From an uncultured Clostridia bacterium (GTDB taxonomy: Bacteria > Bacillota > Clostridia > Lachnospirales > CAG-274), in contig CALWOZ010000002.1 in the NCBI GenBank assembly GCA_944383305.1, positions 1 through 64,000 on the forward strand: 64,000 bases of DNA, written 5' to 3'. Below, in pieces: positions 40,719 through 50,616 of this stretch. The notes below the pieces were generated by a model that worked only from the letters and a program-made list of their open reading frames with translations, did not search any database and was not told the origin of the DNA. Position numbers and translations under genes: made by a program. Position 1 is the first letter of the stretch, and every line of letters begins with the position of its first letter.

Positions 40719-41876
40719 ATGAATAAAAAGTTTGTATTACTTATAACAAGTTTAGTGCTTTTATTAAGTGTAAATGTATATGGAAATAATATAAAATATG
40801 AAAATGAATATTTTAAAATACAAAATAATAATAATGAAATAATTAGTAGAGAAACAATAACAATATTAGATAGTAATAATAATAAAATTGGAAACAAAAA
40901 TTGGAGTAGTGCTGTTATATTAAACAATGGAAATTTATTAGTTGGTGAATATAAATCTAATAAATCATATGATTATTATGAGGTTAATAAACAAGGAGAA
41001 CAAACCTTTATAACTAATAGTAAATATTATATAAAAGATATAAATAGTCAAACAGGTAATTTTATTACTGTTAACAATGAAAATGGAAATTATTATATGG
41101 GGGTATTAGACAGAGAATTCAACATAATATTTGATACTATTTTTTCTTATAAAACCAATGCTTTTAAAGATTATAGTGAGATTTTAAAGATAAAAGGTGG
41201 AGGATATGGAGTTTTTACTATAGATGGAGATGAACTAATACAACCTATATTTGATAGTATTAAAAAAATAGATAATAATAGTTTTGAATGCGTTTATAAC
41301 AATAAAATATATACATTAAAAAATAGTAATGGAATATATATAAATCAAACAGCTATTAATAGTGTTGACAATTGGGCAAAAGATAGTGTGGAAAAGGCTA
41401 GTAAATTAAACTTTATATCTCAACAATTACAAGTAAAGCTAAATAGCAATATAACAAGAGAAGAATTTTGTGAAATATTAATTAAATTATATGAAGAAAA
41501 AACAGGATTTAGTATTTCAATAAATGCTAATAATCCTTTTATAGATACTAAAAATGAATTTGTCTTAAAGGCTTATAACTTAGGGATTGTTTCTGGAAAA
41601 AGTAAAAACAAATTTGAACCTAACCAATATATAACAAGAGAAGAAAGTTCTGTTATTTTATCTAATTTAATTAAAAAAATGGAATATATAATAAATGAAG
41701 TTTATTTTGAATATAAAGATGAAAAGCAAATATCTAGTTGGGCTAAAGAAAGTGTACAAATAGTTAGTAATGCTGGAATTATGACAGGGGACACTAAAGG
41801 TAATTTTAATCCTAAAAACAATTATAAAATAGTTGAGGCTATATCTACTATTATGAGACTTTATAACTTAAAATAA
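40719..41876 (+). CDS. Secreted S-layer homology (SLH) domain protein
   Basis: A 385-aa exported protein with a signal peptide (residues about 1-22, LLITSLVLLLSVNVYG), a beta-rich N-terminal half with a WG-repeat-like stretch (GGYGVFTIDGDELIQPIFDSI), and three C-terminal SLH modules. The SLH hallmarks are NWAKDSVEKA, ITREEF, NPFIDT, ITREESSVIL, SWAKESVQIV and a GIMTGDTKGNFNP segment. SLH modules bind pyruvylated wall polymers, so the protein is held on the cell surface. It lies 35 bp before the pilC gene, so it may be a surface component of the pilus cluster; that is inference. Confidence 0.88.
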   Translation: MNKKFVLLITSLVLLLSVNVYGNNIKYENEYFKIQNNNNEIISRETITILDSNNNKIGNKNWSSAVILNNGNLLVGEYKSNKSYDYYEVNKQGEQTFITNSKYYIKDINSQTGNFITVNNENGNYYMGVLDREFNIIFDTIFSYKTNAFKDYSEILKIKGGGYGVFTIDGDELIQPIFDSIKKIDNNSFECVYNNKIYTLKNSNGIYINQTAINSVDNWAKDSVEKASKLNFISQQLQVKLNSNITREEFCEILIKLYEEKTGFSISINANNPFIDTKNEFVLKAYNLGIVSGKSKNKFEPNQYITREESSVILSNLIKKMEYIINEVYFEYKDEKQISSWAKESVQIVSNAGIMTGDTKGNFNPKNNYKIVEAISTIMRLYNLK

Positions 41877-41911
41877 TTTTTATAAGATTATTATTAAAGG
41901 AGAAATTTGAG

Positions 41912-43114
41912 ATGCCTAAATATGTATATACAGCCATAAATGAAAATGGTGAAAAAGTAAAAGGCTTTATAGAAGCAGATAGTATAGGAGAATTTAATTT
42001 AATATTAAAAGGTAGAAAAGAATATTTAATAAAGGTTAAAAATACAGAAGAAAGTAATATTTTTGAAAATAAATTTAGAATACCTAAAAAAGAACTTTTT
42101 GTTATGTGTAGACAGTTTTCTTCTATGTTATCATCTGGTGTAAACTCAGTTAAATGTTTAGAGATTTTATATAATCAAACTAAAAATAGAAAAGTAAAAA
42201 TTGCATTATATGAAGTATATGAACAGTTACAAACTGGTAAGAACTTATCAGAGGCTATGGAAACTTTAAATGGAGCCTTCCCTGAGTTTATGATAAATAT
42301 GATTAAAGCAGGTGAGATGAGTGGGTCTTTAGAAGAAGCCATAAAAAGATTAGCTATACAATATGAAAAGGATATAAAAATAAGAAATAAAATAGTATCA
42401 TCTATGGTTTATCCAGTATTTTTATTAGTTGCTAGTATTTTATCTGTATTAATAATGTTTGGATTTGTATTACCTAAAATAATGGACATAATAGGTAGCC
42501 CAGAGGATATGAATATTTTTAGCCGTTCTTTATTTAGTATTGCTAATTTTTTAAAAGAAAACTGGTTAGTATGCCTTATTGTTTTGTTAGTATTGTTAAT
42601 AGTGTTTTCCATATATGCACAAACGGATAAATTTAAAAAAGATTTCTCAAAATTTAAAGTTAAAGCACCTTTAATAGGTAAACTATATGTTACTATGATA
42701 GCTGGTATTTTTACTAGAACTTTAAGTACACTTTTTTTAAGTGGTACAACTCTTATAGATGCTATACAAATGGCTGGAAAAGTTATAAATAATAGCTATA
42801 TAGACGATATGTTACAAGAGGTTATAAATGATATAACAAATGGTATGACATTTTCAGATTCTTTGATTAAAGCAGGGATATTCCCTTATAATGTAACATC
42901 TATGATAAGTGTTGGTGAAGAAACTGGTTCATTAGAAGAAATATTAGCTCAAACATCGGATTATTATGATATGGTAGCTGAAGATGCTATACAAAAAATG
43001 TCTTCTATTATAGAGCCTATAATGATTATACTTTTTGGTATTATTGTATTAGTTATATTAGCAGGTGCATTTGTACCTATTTATACTATGTATAATAATA
43101 TTGGAAGCATTTAG
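41912..43114 (+). CDS. pilC: Type IV pilus inner-membrane platform protein PilC
   Basis: The 400-aa protein has two T2SSF domains, the platform on which the assembly ATPase acts. Visible are the first domain (CRQFSSMLSSGVNSVKCLEIL), membrane helices near residues 167-190 and 215-235, the second domain (IFTRTLSTLFLSGTTLIDAIQMA; SVGEETGSLEEIL) and a C-terminal helix. AAGGAG precedes ATG 41912. It opens the cluster pilC-pilM-pilN-pilO-prepilins-pilB. Confidence 0.93.
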   Translation: MPKYVYTAINENGEKVKGFIEADSIGEFNLILKGRKEYLIKVKNTEESNIFENKFRIPKKELFVMCRQFSSMLSSGVNSVKCLEILYNQTKNRKVKIALYEVYEQLQTGKNLSEAMETLNGAFPEFMINMIKAGEMSGSLEEAIKRLAIQYEKDIKIRNKIVSSMVYPVFLLVASILSVLIMFGFVLPKIMDIIGSPEDMNIFSRSLFSIANFLKENWLVCLIVLLVLLIVFSIYAQTDKFKKDFSKFKVKAPLIGKLYVTMIAGIFTRTLSTLFLSGTTLIDAIQMAGKVINNSYIDDMLQEVINDITNGMTFSDSLIKAGIFPYNVTSMISVGEETGSLEEILAQTSDYYDMVAEDAIQKMSSIIEPIMIILFGIIVLVILAGAFVPIYTMYNNIGSI

Positions 43115-43135
43115 TATTAAGAGAGGAGATTAAAT

Positions 43136-44206
43136 ATGCCAGTTTCATTGGATATAGATAATGGATATATAAAAATTATTGAAGGGGAACAGTCAAATAA
43201 TAAAATTAAAATAAAAAAATCTATTATAAAAGAAATAGATAAAACTTATGTACATAACGGATATGTTAATAATAAAACTGAATTAACTTTAGTCTTGACA
43301 GACATAGTTAGAGAATATGATTTAAAAAATAAAGAGTGTTATATAGCTATAAATACTACAGATACAATAACTAAAGAGATTACATTACCAAAAACTAAAA
43401 GTAATCATTTAGAAAAGCTTATTAAAAATTCTATAAAAGAACTTTTTGGAGATATAGTAAATTTATGTATAGATTATAAGGTATATGAAGAGTTTAAAAA
43501 AGATGGGAAAAATTTTTATAGAATACTTATTTATGGAGTACCACTTAAAATTGTACAAGATTATAAATCAATAATTACTAACTGTGGACTTATACCTAAA
43601 GTATTAGATATAAAACGAAGTGCTATAAGTAAACTTTTAGATTATAAAATAAATAATAATGATATAAAAAATAATATTAAACTTTTTATAGACATAAGTG
43701 GAGATAATATGCTTTTTAACTTAATGTCAGGAAATATACCATTATATAAGAGAGATGTAGACATATCTGAGGATATAAAAAGAGAAAAATTATTTTTAAA
43801 TAGAGATGATAAAAAAGACTTATTAGACGAAGAAAATAGTGAATTTTTAGAAGAAGTAGCTACAACTTTTGATGAAAATATTAATAAAAATGATGATGAA
43901 ATAACTTTTTTAGAAGACCAAGATTATTTTCAAGAAGAAGCTAGTTTTGTTTCTCCTATATTATTAAAAGTTTATGAAGAAATAAACAAAATAATACAGT
44001 TTTCTATGTCATTAAATAGTGAAAATAATATAGAAAAAATCTATTTATATGGAGATAGAGAAGATTTAGATGAAATATCAGAATATATAGATAATAATAT
44101 AAACTCATCGACAGAAAAAATTTATGAAATATCAAATGTAAAATCAGACCAAGAGATTGATATATCTAAGTTTTTTATTGCCATTGGTAATATTTTAAGG
44201 AAGTGA
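43136..44206 (+). CDS. pilM: PilM-like actin-fold pilus assembly protein
   Basis: A 356-aa cytoplasmic protein starting MPVSLDIDNGYIKI (phosphate-1-like strand and turn) with ITLPKTKSNHLEKLI, an ISGDNMLFNLMSG segment and LYGDREDLDEISEYI, the pattern of PilM-type ATPase-fold proteins. PilM binds the N-terminal tail of PilN and links the motor to the membrane complex. A long acidic insert (about residues 220-270) is unusual. Its stop region holds the ribosome site of the next gene. Confidence 0.85.
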   Translation: MPVSLDIDNGYIKIIEGEQSNNKIKIKKSIIKEIDKTYVHNGYVNNKTELTLVLTDIVREYDLKNKECYIAINTTDTITKEITLPKTKSNHLEKLIKNSIKELFGDIVNLCIDYKVYEEFKKDGKNFYRILIYGVPLKIVQDYKSIITNCGLIPKVLDIKRSAISKLLDYKINNNDIKNNIKLFIDISGDNMLFNLMSGNIPLYKRDVDISEDIKREKLFLNRDDKKDLLDEENSEFLEEVATTFDENINKNDDEITFLEDQDYFQEEASFVSPILLKVYEEINKIIQFSMSLNSENNIEKIYLYGDREDLDEISEYIDNNINSSTEKIYEISNVKSDQEIDISKFFIAIGNILRK

Positions 44207-44212
44207 TAAAAA

Positions 44213-44761
44213 GTGAAAAATGATACTTATAAAGATATAAATTTTTTTGAACCTAAAATAGATATAAATATAGATGAAAAGGATATATTTATAAAGCAAG
44301 GATTATTAAAAAATAGTATAAAAATATATATTGTAGTATTTTGTATAACTATGATATATCTCGTATTTAATACTATTAAGGTTAATATAAAATATAATTC
44401 TGTACAAAGAGATATTAATGAAATACAAGAAAGTGAACTGACTAGCAATAGTTTAAAATCTGTTATAGAAGAGCAAACAATGCTTACAGATATATTTAAC
44501 AAATATAATCAAAACAATAAAGTTTCATCAGATATATTAAATCAAATACAATCTACAAAAACTGAACAAATATCTATAGGTGAGATAAACTGGACTTTAG
44601 ATAGTATAACGTTAAGTTGTTTTAGTACGTCTGAAAAAGACGCTATATTATTTACTAATAAACTTAGAGAAAATGAAAATTTTAAAAATATAGTATATAC
44701 AGGTGGTAATTCATCTTTAATCGATGGTACGTTTAAATTTGAATTAAATATTATAATATAA
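44213..44761 (+). CDS. pilN: PilN-like membrane protein of the pilus alignment complex
   Basis: A 182-aa protein with a cytoplasmic start holding the PilM-binding-like INFFEPK motif, one membrane helix (about residues 32-52) and a coiled-coil plus ferredoxin-like outer domain (QISIGEINWTLDSITLSCFSTSEKDA). GTG start 44213 with AAGGAAG upstream inside the end of pilM. It is assigned by order (after pilM) and by the INFFxP-type motif. Confidence 0.82.
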   Translation: MKNDTYKDINFFEPKIDINIDEKDIFIKQGLLKNSIKIYIVVFCITMIYLVFNTIKVNIKYNSVQRDINEIQESELTSNSLKSVIEEQTMLTDIFNKYNQNNKVSSDILNQIQSTKTEQISIGEINWTLDSITLSCFSTSEKDAILFTNKLRENENFKNIVYTGGNSSLIDGTFKFELNIII

Positions 44762-44772
44762 AGAGGTTTGTT

Positions 44773-45441
44773 ATGAATAAACTAAGTAAACGAGAAATAT
44801 CACTTATTATTATACTTGTTAATCTAATAGGATATTATATACTTTTTAATGTTATTGGATTAAGTATATCAAATATGAATAAAAACAAATTAGAACAGTA
44901 TGAAGAACTTAAAGCACAACAAGATATATTAGAAATAGAAAATATGAAAAATCAGGTTGATACTGAAAATTTAGAAATTATAAGTCAAAAAAATACAGAA
45001 ATGAAGAATAAAATATTTTCTAAAACTAATAGTGAAAATATACATTATTTTATAAGCCAAGTGGCTCAAAAATCAAATGTTACTCTATCTAGCATAAACA
45101 TTGAAAATCTTATGGCAGAGGAAACAAATGAAGACTTAACTGTAGAACAAAGTACAGTTGAAGAGGTTAGTACAGAGCAAAGTAGTGAAAACGTAAATAG
45201 TAATGAACAAAATATAACTCAAACAGAGATAAAAGATGAAGCTTATAATATAGATATAGAACTTATAGGTAAATATGAAGACATAGTTAATTTTATAAAA
45301 AATATAGAAAGCTATGAAAAAACTATTTCTATAACAGACTTTAACACAACGCTACAAGATGGGACAACAAATTCTAAAATTAAAATGAATATTTATACAA
45401 TAACTAAAGAGAAAAATGATAATGAATTTATTATAAACTAA
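44773..45441 (+). CDS. pilO: PilO-like membrane protein of the pilus alignment complex
   Basis: A 222-aa protein with one membrane helix (about residues 9-31), a coiled coil (KLEQYEELKAQQDILEIENMK) and an outer ferredoxin-like domain (IHYFISQVAQKSNVTLSSINI; IDIELIGKYEDIVNFIKNIESYEKTISITDF), which is the PilO plan. A Ser/Thr/Glu/Gln-rich, low-complexity insert lies at about residues 115-155. It follows pilN by 11 bp. Confidence 0.82.
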   Translation: MNKLSKREISLIIILVNLIGYYILFNVIGLSISNMNKNKLEQYEELKAQQDILEIENMKNQVDTENLEIISQKNTEMKNKIFSKTNSENIHYFISQVAQKSNVTLSSINIENLMAEETNEDLTVEQSTVEEVSTEQSSENVNSNEQNITQTEIKDEAYNIDIELIGKYEDIVNFIKNIESYEKTISITDFNTTLQDGTTNSKIKMNIYTITKEKNDNEFIIN

Positions 45442-45465
45442 CCTATAAAAACAAAGGTGATATTA

Positions 45466-45852
45466 ATGATAAAAAAAAATAATAAAGGGTACATATTAAT
45501 AGAAGTTTCTATATTTATTATAATTATAAGTATGCTCTGTGTATCTTTAACTTTGATTATATCTAATAAAATAAATATTAATAAAAATGACAAAATAGAG
45601 GCTAATTTATATCTAACAGCTAAATCTACAATAAATGTTTTAGAAGATTATTTTAAAGAAAATAAAACTATTTTAAAACAATATAGTAAAAAACAAGAAA
45701 CTGGAAAATTTTATATAAAAGAAAGAGATGACATAGAAAGTATTTCAGTATCTTTTTTAGAGTATAATACAACAACTTCATTAATAAAAGTAACCGTTAC
45801 AGACAACTTAAATAATCAATTAACATTATCTGCTAAAATACCATATAATTAG
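45466..45852 (+). CDS. Type IV prepilin-like protein 1
   Basis: A 128-aa protein with a class III signal: basic KKNNKG, then a hydrophobic helix YILIEVSIFIIIISML with Glu at +5, the prepilin peptidase site. ATG 45466 lies 7 nt after AAAGGTGA; an earlier GTG (45457) overlaps that site. It is probably a minor pilin. No prepilin peptidase gene is in the window. Confidence 0.83.
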   Translation: MIKKNNKGYILIEVSIFIIIISMLCVSLTLIISNKININKNDKIEANLYLTAKSTINVLEDYFKENKTILKQYSKKQETGKFYIKERDDIESISVSFLEYNTTTSLIKVTVTDNLNNQLTLSAKIPYN

Positions 45853-45869
45853 CTAAAGGAGATATTATA

Positions 45870-46202
45870 ATGAATAAAAATGGATATAGCTTGTTAGAAA
45901 TTATAGTAGCTATTACTATATTTTCAATTTTTGCTACTAGTATAACTATAGCATTTTCTACATATACAGATATTTCTAAAAAAAATAATATAGTAGCTAT
46001 TGAAAGAATTAGTATTGTTTCTAATTTAGAAAAGTTCTTATCTACAAAAACTTATGATGATAAAACCACAAAAAAAGTAACTTTAGTAAAAGAAGAGGGA
46101 TTTAAAGAATTACCAGCTGAAATTTTTTGTATTGAAAAAGAAGAAACAAGTAATAAAAGTAATGAAAGTTTAAAAGCTTTTATAAAAGAAAAAAATAAAT
46201 AA
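45870..46202 (+). CDS. Type IV prepilin-like protein 2 (short)
   Basis: A 110-aa protein with the prepilin signature NKNG then YSLLEIIVAITIFSIF, cleavage expected after the Gly. The C-terminal domain is short and very basic, so it may be a minor pilin of the initiating complex. AAGGAG precedes ATG 45870, 17 bp after the previous gene. Confidence 0.82.
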   Translation: MNKNGYSLLEIIVAITIFSIFATSITIAFSTYTDISKKNNIVAIERISIVSNLEKFLSTKTYDDKTTKKVTLVKEEGFKELPAEIFCIEKEETSNKSNESLKAFIKEKNK

Positions 46203-46236
46203 TTATAAAAAATAAGTATGTAGCTTGGTGAGAATT

Positions 46237-46770
46237 ATGAAAAAACTTTTAAATAAGAGTGGATATACATTAATAGAAATTATTATTTCTATGTCAATAT
46301 TTTCTGTAGCATTAGTTATGATAACAGGATTTTATATAAATTTTACTAAATTCCATAACAATATAGAAACTAATAGTATTCAAAATACGCATATTATAAA
46401 TGCATTAAATTATATAAAATACAGTATAGATGAAACAACATATTTACAAATAGTTTCTAAAGAAGAAGTAGAAAAAAATAAGAATAAGGGCTCTGACTAT
46501 GGATATATTATGTTAGATAATGGAAATATAGTATCAGGTAGGCTAGATGATAGTGACAATTCTATAATTTTAAGTGAAAATGATTTGAAAAGTAAAATAA
46601 ATATAAAATTTAAAAAAAATAATCAGTCTCCTAGCGATTTAATTATAGAACTATTAGTTCCAGAAGCATCAAATCAATTAGTATCATATATAAATATGCA
46701 GAATATGCAGTATAATAATATACAGATACAAGGAGATGAAGGTGTTGCTATAATATATAAAAAGGAATAA
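46237..46770 (+). CDS. Type IV prepilin-like protein 3
   Basis: A 177-aa protein with KKLLNKSG then YTLIEIIISMSIFS, a clear prepilin signal with Glu at +5, and a longer globular domain like PilW/GspJ-type minor pilins. ATG 46237 is preferred: GGTGAG sits just upstream, whereas TTG 46225 lies before that site. Confidence 0.83.
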   Translation: MKKLLNKSGYTLIEIIISMSIFSVALVMITGFYINFTKFHNNIETNSIQNTHIINALNYIKYSIDETTYLQIVSKEEVEKNKNKGSDYGYIMLDNGNIVSGRLDDSDNSIILSENDLKSKINIKFKKNNQSPSDLIIELLVPEASNQLVSYINMQNMQYNNIQIQGDEGVAIIYKKE

Positions 46771-46791
46771 ATTTTTAGGAAGTGAACATAA

Positions 46792-48504
46792 ATGGATATA
46801 AAAACCCAAAAAGAAAATAAAAAATTTAATAATAAAAATATACCTATTGGTGAAGTTCTTTTACAAAATAAAATGATAACTGAAGAACAACTTGAATATG
46901 CTCTTAAAGTACAAAAATCTAGAGGTAAAAGATTAGGAGATATGCTTATAGAGCTTGGATATGTAAAAGAAGATGAAATAACCAAAGCACTTGGAGAAAG
47001 GTTAAAAGTTGATTATGCTGACCTTTCAAAGTTTAAAATTAAATTAAATGCTTTAGACCTTTTGACTAAAAGCTATGCCGAAGAAAATAAGATTATACCC
47101 ATAGAGTGTAATGACAGAATGGTAGTTATTGCCACTAGTGACCCTATGAATTTTTATCTTATGGACGATATAAAAATTAGAACAGGGCGTAATGTTAAGT
47201 TTGTATTATCTACTAAGACAGATATAGAAAGAGCCATAGCACAATATTATGATGAAACTTCATCACAAGTTAGAGCCAATGTTAATCAACAATTTGAGTT
47301 AGAAAAATTATCTATCATTGACTTAGATGAACAGTTAAAAAATGAAATAGAAAATGCACCAATTGTAAAGTTTGTTAATACTTTAATTTTTAATGCTGTA
47401 TCTAGTAATGCCAGTGATATACATATAGAACCTAGTAAATTTAACACTAAAATAAGAATGAGAATAGACGGTCAACTTATTGAAAAAATGGAGATAAATA
47501 TTGCCGCTCATAATAGTTTAGTCACTCGTATAAAAATTATGGCAAAAATGGATATATCTGAAAAAAGAATACCACAAGATGGTAGAATAGAAATACAAGA
47601 AAATGGAAGAAACATTGATTTGCGTGTATCAAGTATACCTACTGTTTTTGGTGAAAAAATTGTTATAAGAGTTCTTGGAGGAATGGGAAATTTATTAGGA
47701 ATTAGTAATTTAGGACTAACTTCTAAAAATAGTACATTGTTTAATAAAATAATAAAATCTCCTAATGGTATTATACTTGTATGTGGACCAACTGGAAGTG
47801 GTAAAACAACTACATTATACTCTATATTAAAAGAAGTAAATAAAAGTACTGTAAATATAGTCACCATAGAAGACCCAGTAGAATACAGATTAGATGGTAT
47901 TTCACAAGTTCAAGTTAATAACAAAACTGGACTTACATTTGCAAGTGGTCTTAGGTCTATATTAAGACAGGACCCAGATATTATAATGCTTGGTGAAATA
48001 AGAGATACAGAAACAGCTGAAATAGCTGTTAAGTCTGCTATAACAGGGCATTTAGTTTTATCTACAATACATACTAATAGTGCAGCAGGAACAATACCTA
48101 GACTTATTGATATGAATATAGAACCATTTTTACTTTCTTCAGCCATAGTTGGTATTATAGCACAAAGACTTGTAAAAAGATTATGTCCAAAATGTAAATT
48201 TGAATATACATCTACTAAAGAGGAAATGGAATATTTAGGGATAGATACACCTATAAAGTTATACAAAGCTACTGGATGTAAAGAATGTGACCAAACAGGA
48301 TATAAAGGAAGATTGGCTATACACGAAGTTTTACCTGTAACAACAGATATAAAAAGATTAATTGGGCGTAATGCTAACGAATATGAAATAGAAGAAGTTG
48401 CTATTAAGCAAGGGATGACAACTCTTAAACAAGATGGTACAGAGTATGTTATAAAGGGAATCATATCTATTGAAGAACTTATGAGAGCCACTTATTCTAT
48501 TTAA
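46792..48504 (+). CDS. pilB: Type IV pilus assembly ATPase PilB
   Basis: The hexameric extension motor of the pilus. The 570-aa protein has the N-terminal T2SSE_N domain (IPIGEVLLQNKMITEEQLE), often a c-di-GMP-binding type in PilB/MshE proteins, then the ATPase core: Walker A GPTGSGKTTT, Asp box, Walker B with LGEIRDTETAEIA, the His box, and a zinc-binding CPKC...CKEC pair near residues 465-505. AGGAAG precedes ATG 46792. No pilT-like retraction ATPase is in the cluster. Confidence 0.94.
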   Translation: MDIKTQKENKKFNNKNIPIGEVLLQNKMITEEQLEYALKVQKSRGKRLGDMLIELGYVKEDEITKALGERLKVDYADLSKFKIKLNALDLLTKSYAEENKIIPIECNDRMVVIATSDPMNFYLMDDIKIRTGRNVKFVLSTKTDIERAIAQYYDETSSQVRANVNQQFELEKLSIIDLDEQLKNEIENAPIVKFVNTLIFNAVSSNASDIHIEPSKFNTKIRMRIDGQLIEKMEINIAAHNSLVTRIKIMAKMDISEKRIPQDGRIEIQENGRNIDLRVSSIPTVFGEKIVIRVLGGMGNLLGISNLGLTSKNSTLFNKIIKSPNGIILVCGPTGSGKTTTLYSILKEVNKSTVNIVTIEDPVEYRLDGISQVQVNNKTGLTFASGLRSILRQDPDIIMLGEIRDTETAEIAVKSAITGHLVLSTIHTNSAAGTIPRLIDMNIEPFLLSSAIVGIIAQRLVKRLCPKCKFEYTSTKEEMEYLGIDTPIKLYKATGCKECDQTGYKGRLAIHEVLPVTTDIKRLIGRNANEYEIEEVAIKQGMTTLKQDGTEYVIKGIISIEELMRATYSI

Positions 48505-48519
48505 TAAGAGGTGTATAAT

Positions 48520-49008
48520 TTGTATAATAATATTAAAAATAATAAAGGATTTACATTAATAGAAACAATGGTAGTTATATTTATACTATCATTACTTATA
48601 AGTATAACTATACCTAATTTTTATTTATTTATTAAAAATACACAAACAAAAGAAAATCTCACAACAGCAAAAAATATATATATTTCTACTCAATGTGTTT
48701 TAAATGATATTATACTTGAAAAACATAATGTATCATTTCCGACAACTAATGATAAAAATATTATAGAAAAAGAATATGACTATTCTAAAAAATATCAGGT
48801 TAGTAATAATAATTTTACTATTGATAATACTATAAATACACCTATAAAAATTATACTAGCCAATGGAGGCTATATTAATGGATTAAACTATACAAAGTGG
48901 GATAAAGACTTTAAAGAAGAATTTTTTAACAATGTAGAAATTGTATATGATTATAATAATTTTGTAGTAAAAAGTGTGTCATATAAAGGCATAATTTACC
49001 ATAAATAA
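48520..49008 (+). CDS. Type IV prepilin, candidate major pilin
   Basis: A 162-aa protein with NNIKNNKG then FTLIETMVVIFILSLLISITIPNF, the best prepilin signature of the cluster, with the Pro near +22 typical of major pilins. TTG 48520 is placed 6 nt after AAGAGGTG; GTG 48511 overlaps that site. It closes the pilus cluster just before tmRNA. Confidence 0.85.
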   Translation: MYNNIKNNKGFTLIETMVVIFILSLLISITIPNFYLFIKNTQTKENLTTAKNIYISTQCVLNDIILEKHNVSFPTTNDKNIIEKEYDYSKKYQVSNNNFTIDNTINTPIKIILANGGYINGLNYTKWDKDFKEEFFNNVEIVYDYNNFVVKSVSYKGIIYHK

Positions 49009-49012
49009 ATAG

Positions 49013-49041
49013 TTGAAATTTAATAAAATTTATGATATAAT
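49013..49041 (+). promoter_or_regulatory. Promoter of ssrA
   Basis: TTGAAA (49013-49018), 17 bp and TATAAT (49036-49041), about 15 bp before the mature tmRNA 5 prime end. Confidence 0.82.
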
Positions 49042-49056
49042 TTTATTAAATTATAC

Positions 49057-49409
49057 GGGGATGCAATGGTTTCGACGGGGGTTTTGAAGATAGAGATAGC
49101 CATTCGTAGAGAGGTCTACGTTAAAAACTCAAAATTCTTAAAAATTAAACGACAAAGATAATTTTGCGTTTGCAGCTTAATTAAAAGCTGCCATCAGCCT
49201 TTAGTCGCTTACTGCTAAAGTTACTGGTGCCGAATAGGTAAGGAACTTTACTCTATAAGCTTTGCTAGAGTAAAAGATATTATGAAGCTACTTAAAATAA
49301 TAAACTTGTTAGTTAGTGGTTATTTTAGGGAATGTTTTTTAACTAACTGTAATGGGAGAGTTCTTTATTGACGGGCTTTCGGACAGGAGTTCGATTCTCC
49401 TCATCTCCA
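49057..49409 (+). ncRNA. ssrA: Transfer-messenger RNA (tmRNA)
   Basis: The 5 prime end GGGGATGCAATGGTTTCGAC and the 3 prime TTCGATTCTCCTCATCTCCA form the tRNA-like part; GGGGATG pairs with CATCTCC. CCA is not encoded (ATAC follows), so it must be added. The tag reading frame ends GCG TTT GCA GCT TAA, so the tag finishes in AFAA; it probably begins near NDKDNF, but the resume codon is not certain. tmRNA with SmpB rescues stalled ribosomes. Its 3 prime end is a frequent phage integration site, and phage remnants follow here. Confidence 0.97.
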
Positions 49410-49507
49410 TACTATATAATTTTAATACTTTAAAACCTTTTAAAGCCTTGATTTTTCAAGGTTTTTTATTTTATAAATTTATCAAAAATAATAAAAAAGG
49501 ATAAATT

Positions 49508-49529
49508 CGGGGTAAACTCGGGGTAAACT
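49508..49529. repeat. Tandem 11-bp repeat, likely integrase arm sites of a lost element
   Basis: CGGGGTAAACT occurs twice back to back (49508-49518, 49519-49529). It lies about 100 bp from the tmRNA 3 prime end, with the same 11-bp phasing as the GGTACTA pairs of the intact element. Confidence 0.6.
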
Positions 49530-49537
49530 TTTTTGTA

Positions 49538-49603
49538 TCAAAAAGTTAAATTTTGAATAGCGTTCTCTTTTTGCTTGTCTGAAATATGAGCATAAAGATT
49601 TCG
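49538..49603 (-). pseudogene. Remnant of a tyrosine integrase C-terminus
   Basis: On the minus strand a 21-codon stretch reads RNLYAHISDKQKENAIQNL and ends in a stop. This is the conserved end of phage tyrosine integrases, including the nucleophilic Tyr followed by AH(I/L)S and a final helix. A stop codon directly precedes it and no longer frame exists. It lies next to ssrA, a classic attachment site. Confidence 0.7.
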
Positions 49604-50616
49604 CTAGATAACATATTACAAAACTTGTGTATTAAATCATAAAATTTTCAGTCAATTTATTTTAATCATATTAACACTAGTCTTTTTATAACTTCCATAT
49701 AGTTTTATATCTTTAAATTTTTAATGTATTAGTCTAATAGTATTTTGTTTTAATTTTTCTAAATATATATTTAGAGTTAAGTTTATTAAAGATTAATATA
49801 CCTATAGAATAAATATTAAAATTTAATACAAAAAGTAATTTTATGTAAAATAGACAACTGTACTATTATATGTGAATATTAAATAAATACTATTTAGGAA
49901 TAGTAAATTATAAAAAGATTTAGATATTCCTAAATATTGCATTAATATAACATAAAAATATAATAAAATACACTTTGTAAATGAAATATAAAATATTAAA
50001 ATGTATTTTGTATGTTAGTATAATTTTATATTGGATTAAATACTAATTTAAGTTCATTTACTCATAAAATTTTATTGGAAATACTAGTTATCAATAGTAA
50101 AACAATAAAAGTAGATAAAAAACCATATTTATTATATTTATAGTATAAAATAACTTTAATAAAGTTTTTATTTTAACTTTTACATAACTCTAGAACTTAC
50201 TATCAATTATTCCCTATAAATCAATTTATATGAATAATCAAAAAATATAATATATAGTTATAGTTAAAACTTTTTTTAAGCATAGGTTAAATTAATATAA
50301 AGTCCATAATTGAAATATTGTAAGACATAAGTATTTAATATAAGATTCAATAAGAAAAACAATATTTAGTATATTAAAATATACTATAAAAGTGAGTTAT
50401 AATTAAACTAATAGTTTTAAATTTATAATTAATATTAAATTATAAAAAACAATATAAAGTATAAAATTTGAAAAAATATTATTAAAAGTTAGATATATTT
50501 ATAGAATAATTTTATAGAATTATTAAAAACTTTTAAAATGGTAGGCTAAATAGTTATCATTTTTTACATATAAATTTTTAAAATAGATTTTATAAATAAT
50601 TAGGAGGTAATTTATT

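Larger units (their letters stand above)
49410..50616. other. 1.2-kb decayed, AT-rich region downstream of ssrA
   Basis: No intact gene is visible. The left 200 bp hold integrase arm-like repeats and the tail of an integrase gene. The rest (about 49620-50590) is extremely AT-rich with no open frame of note and looks like eroded prophage DNA leading up to the lysis cassette. Confidence 0.7.

Noticed and set aside
47910-48491. 193-aa minus-strand ORF inside pilB
   Set aside because: Fully contained in a well-supported ATPase gene; typical antisense shadow.
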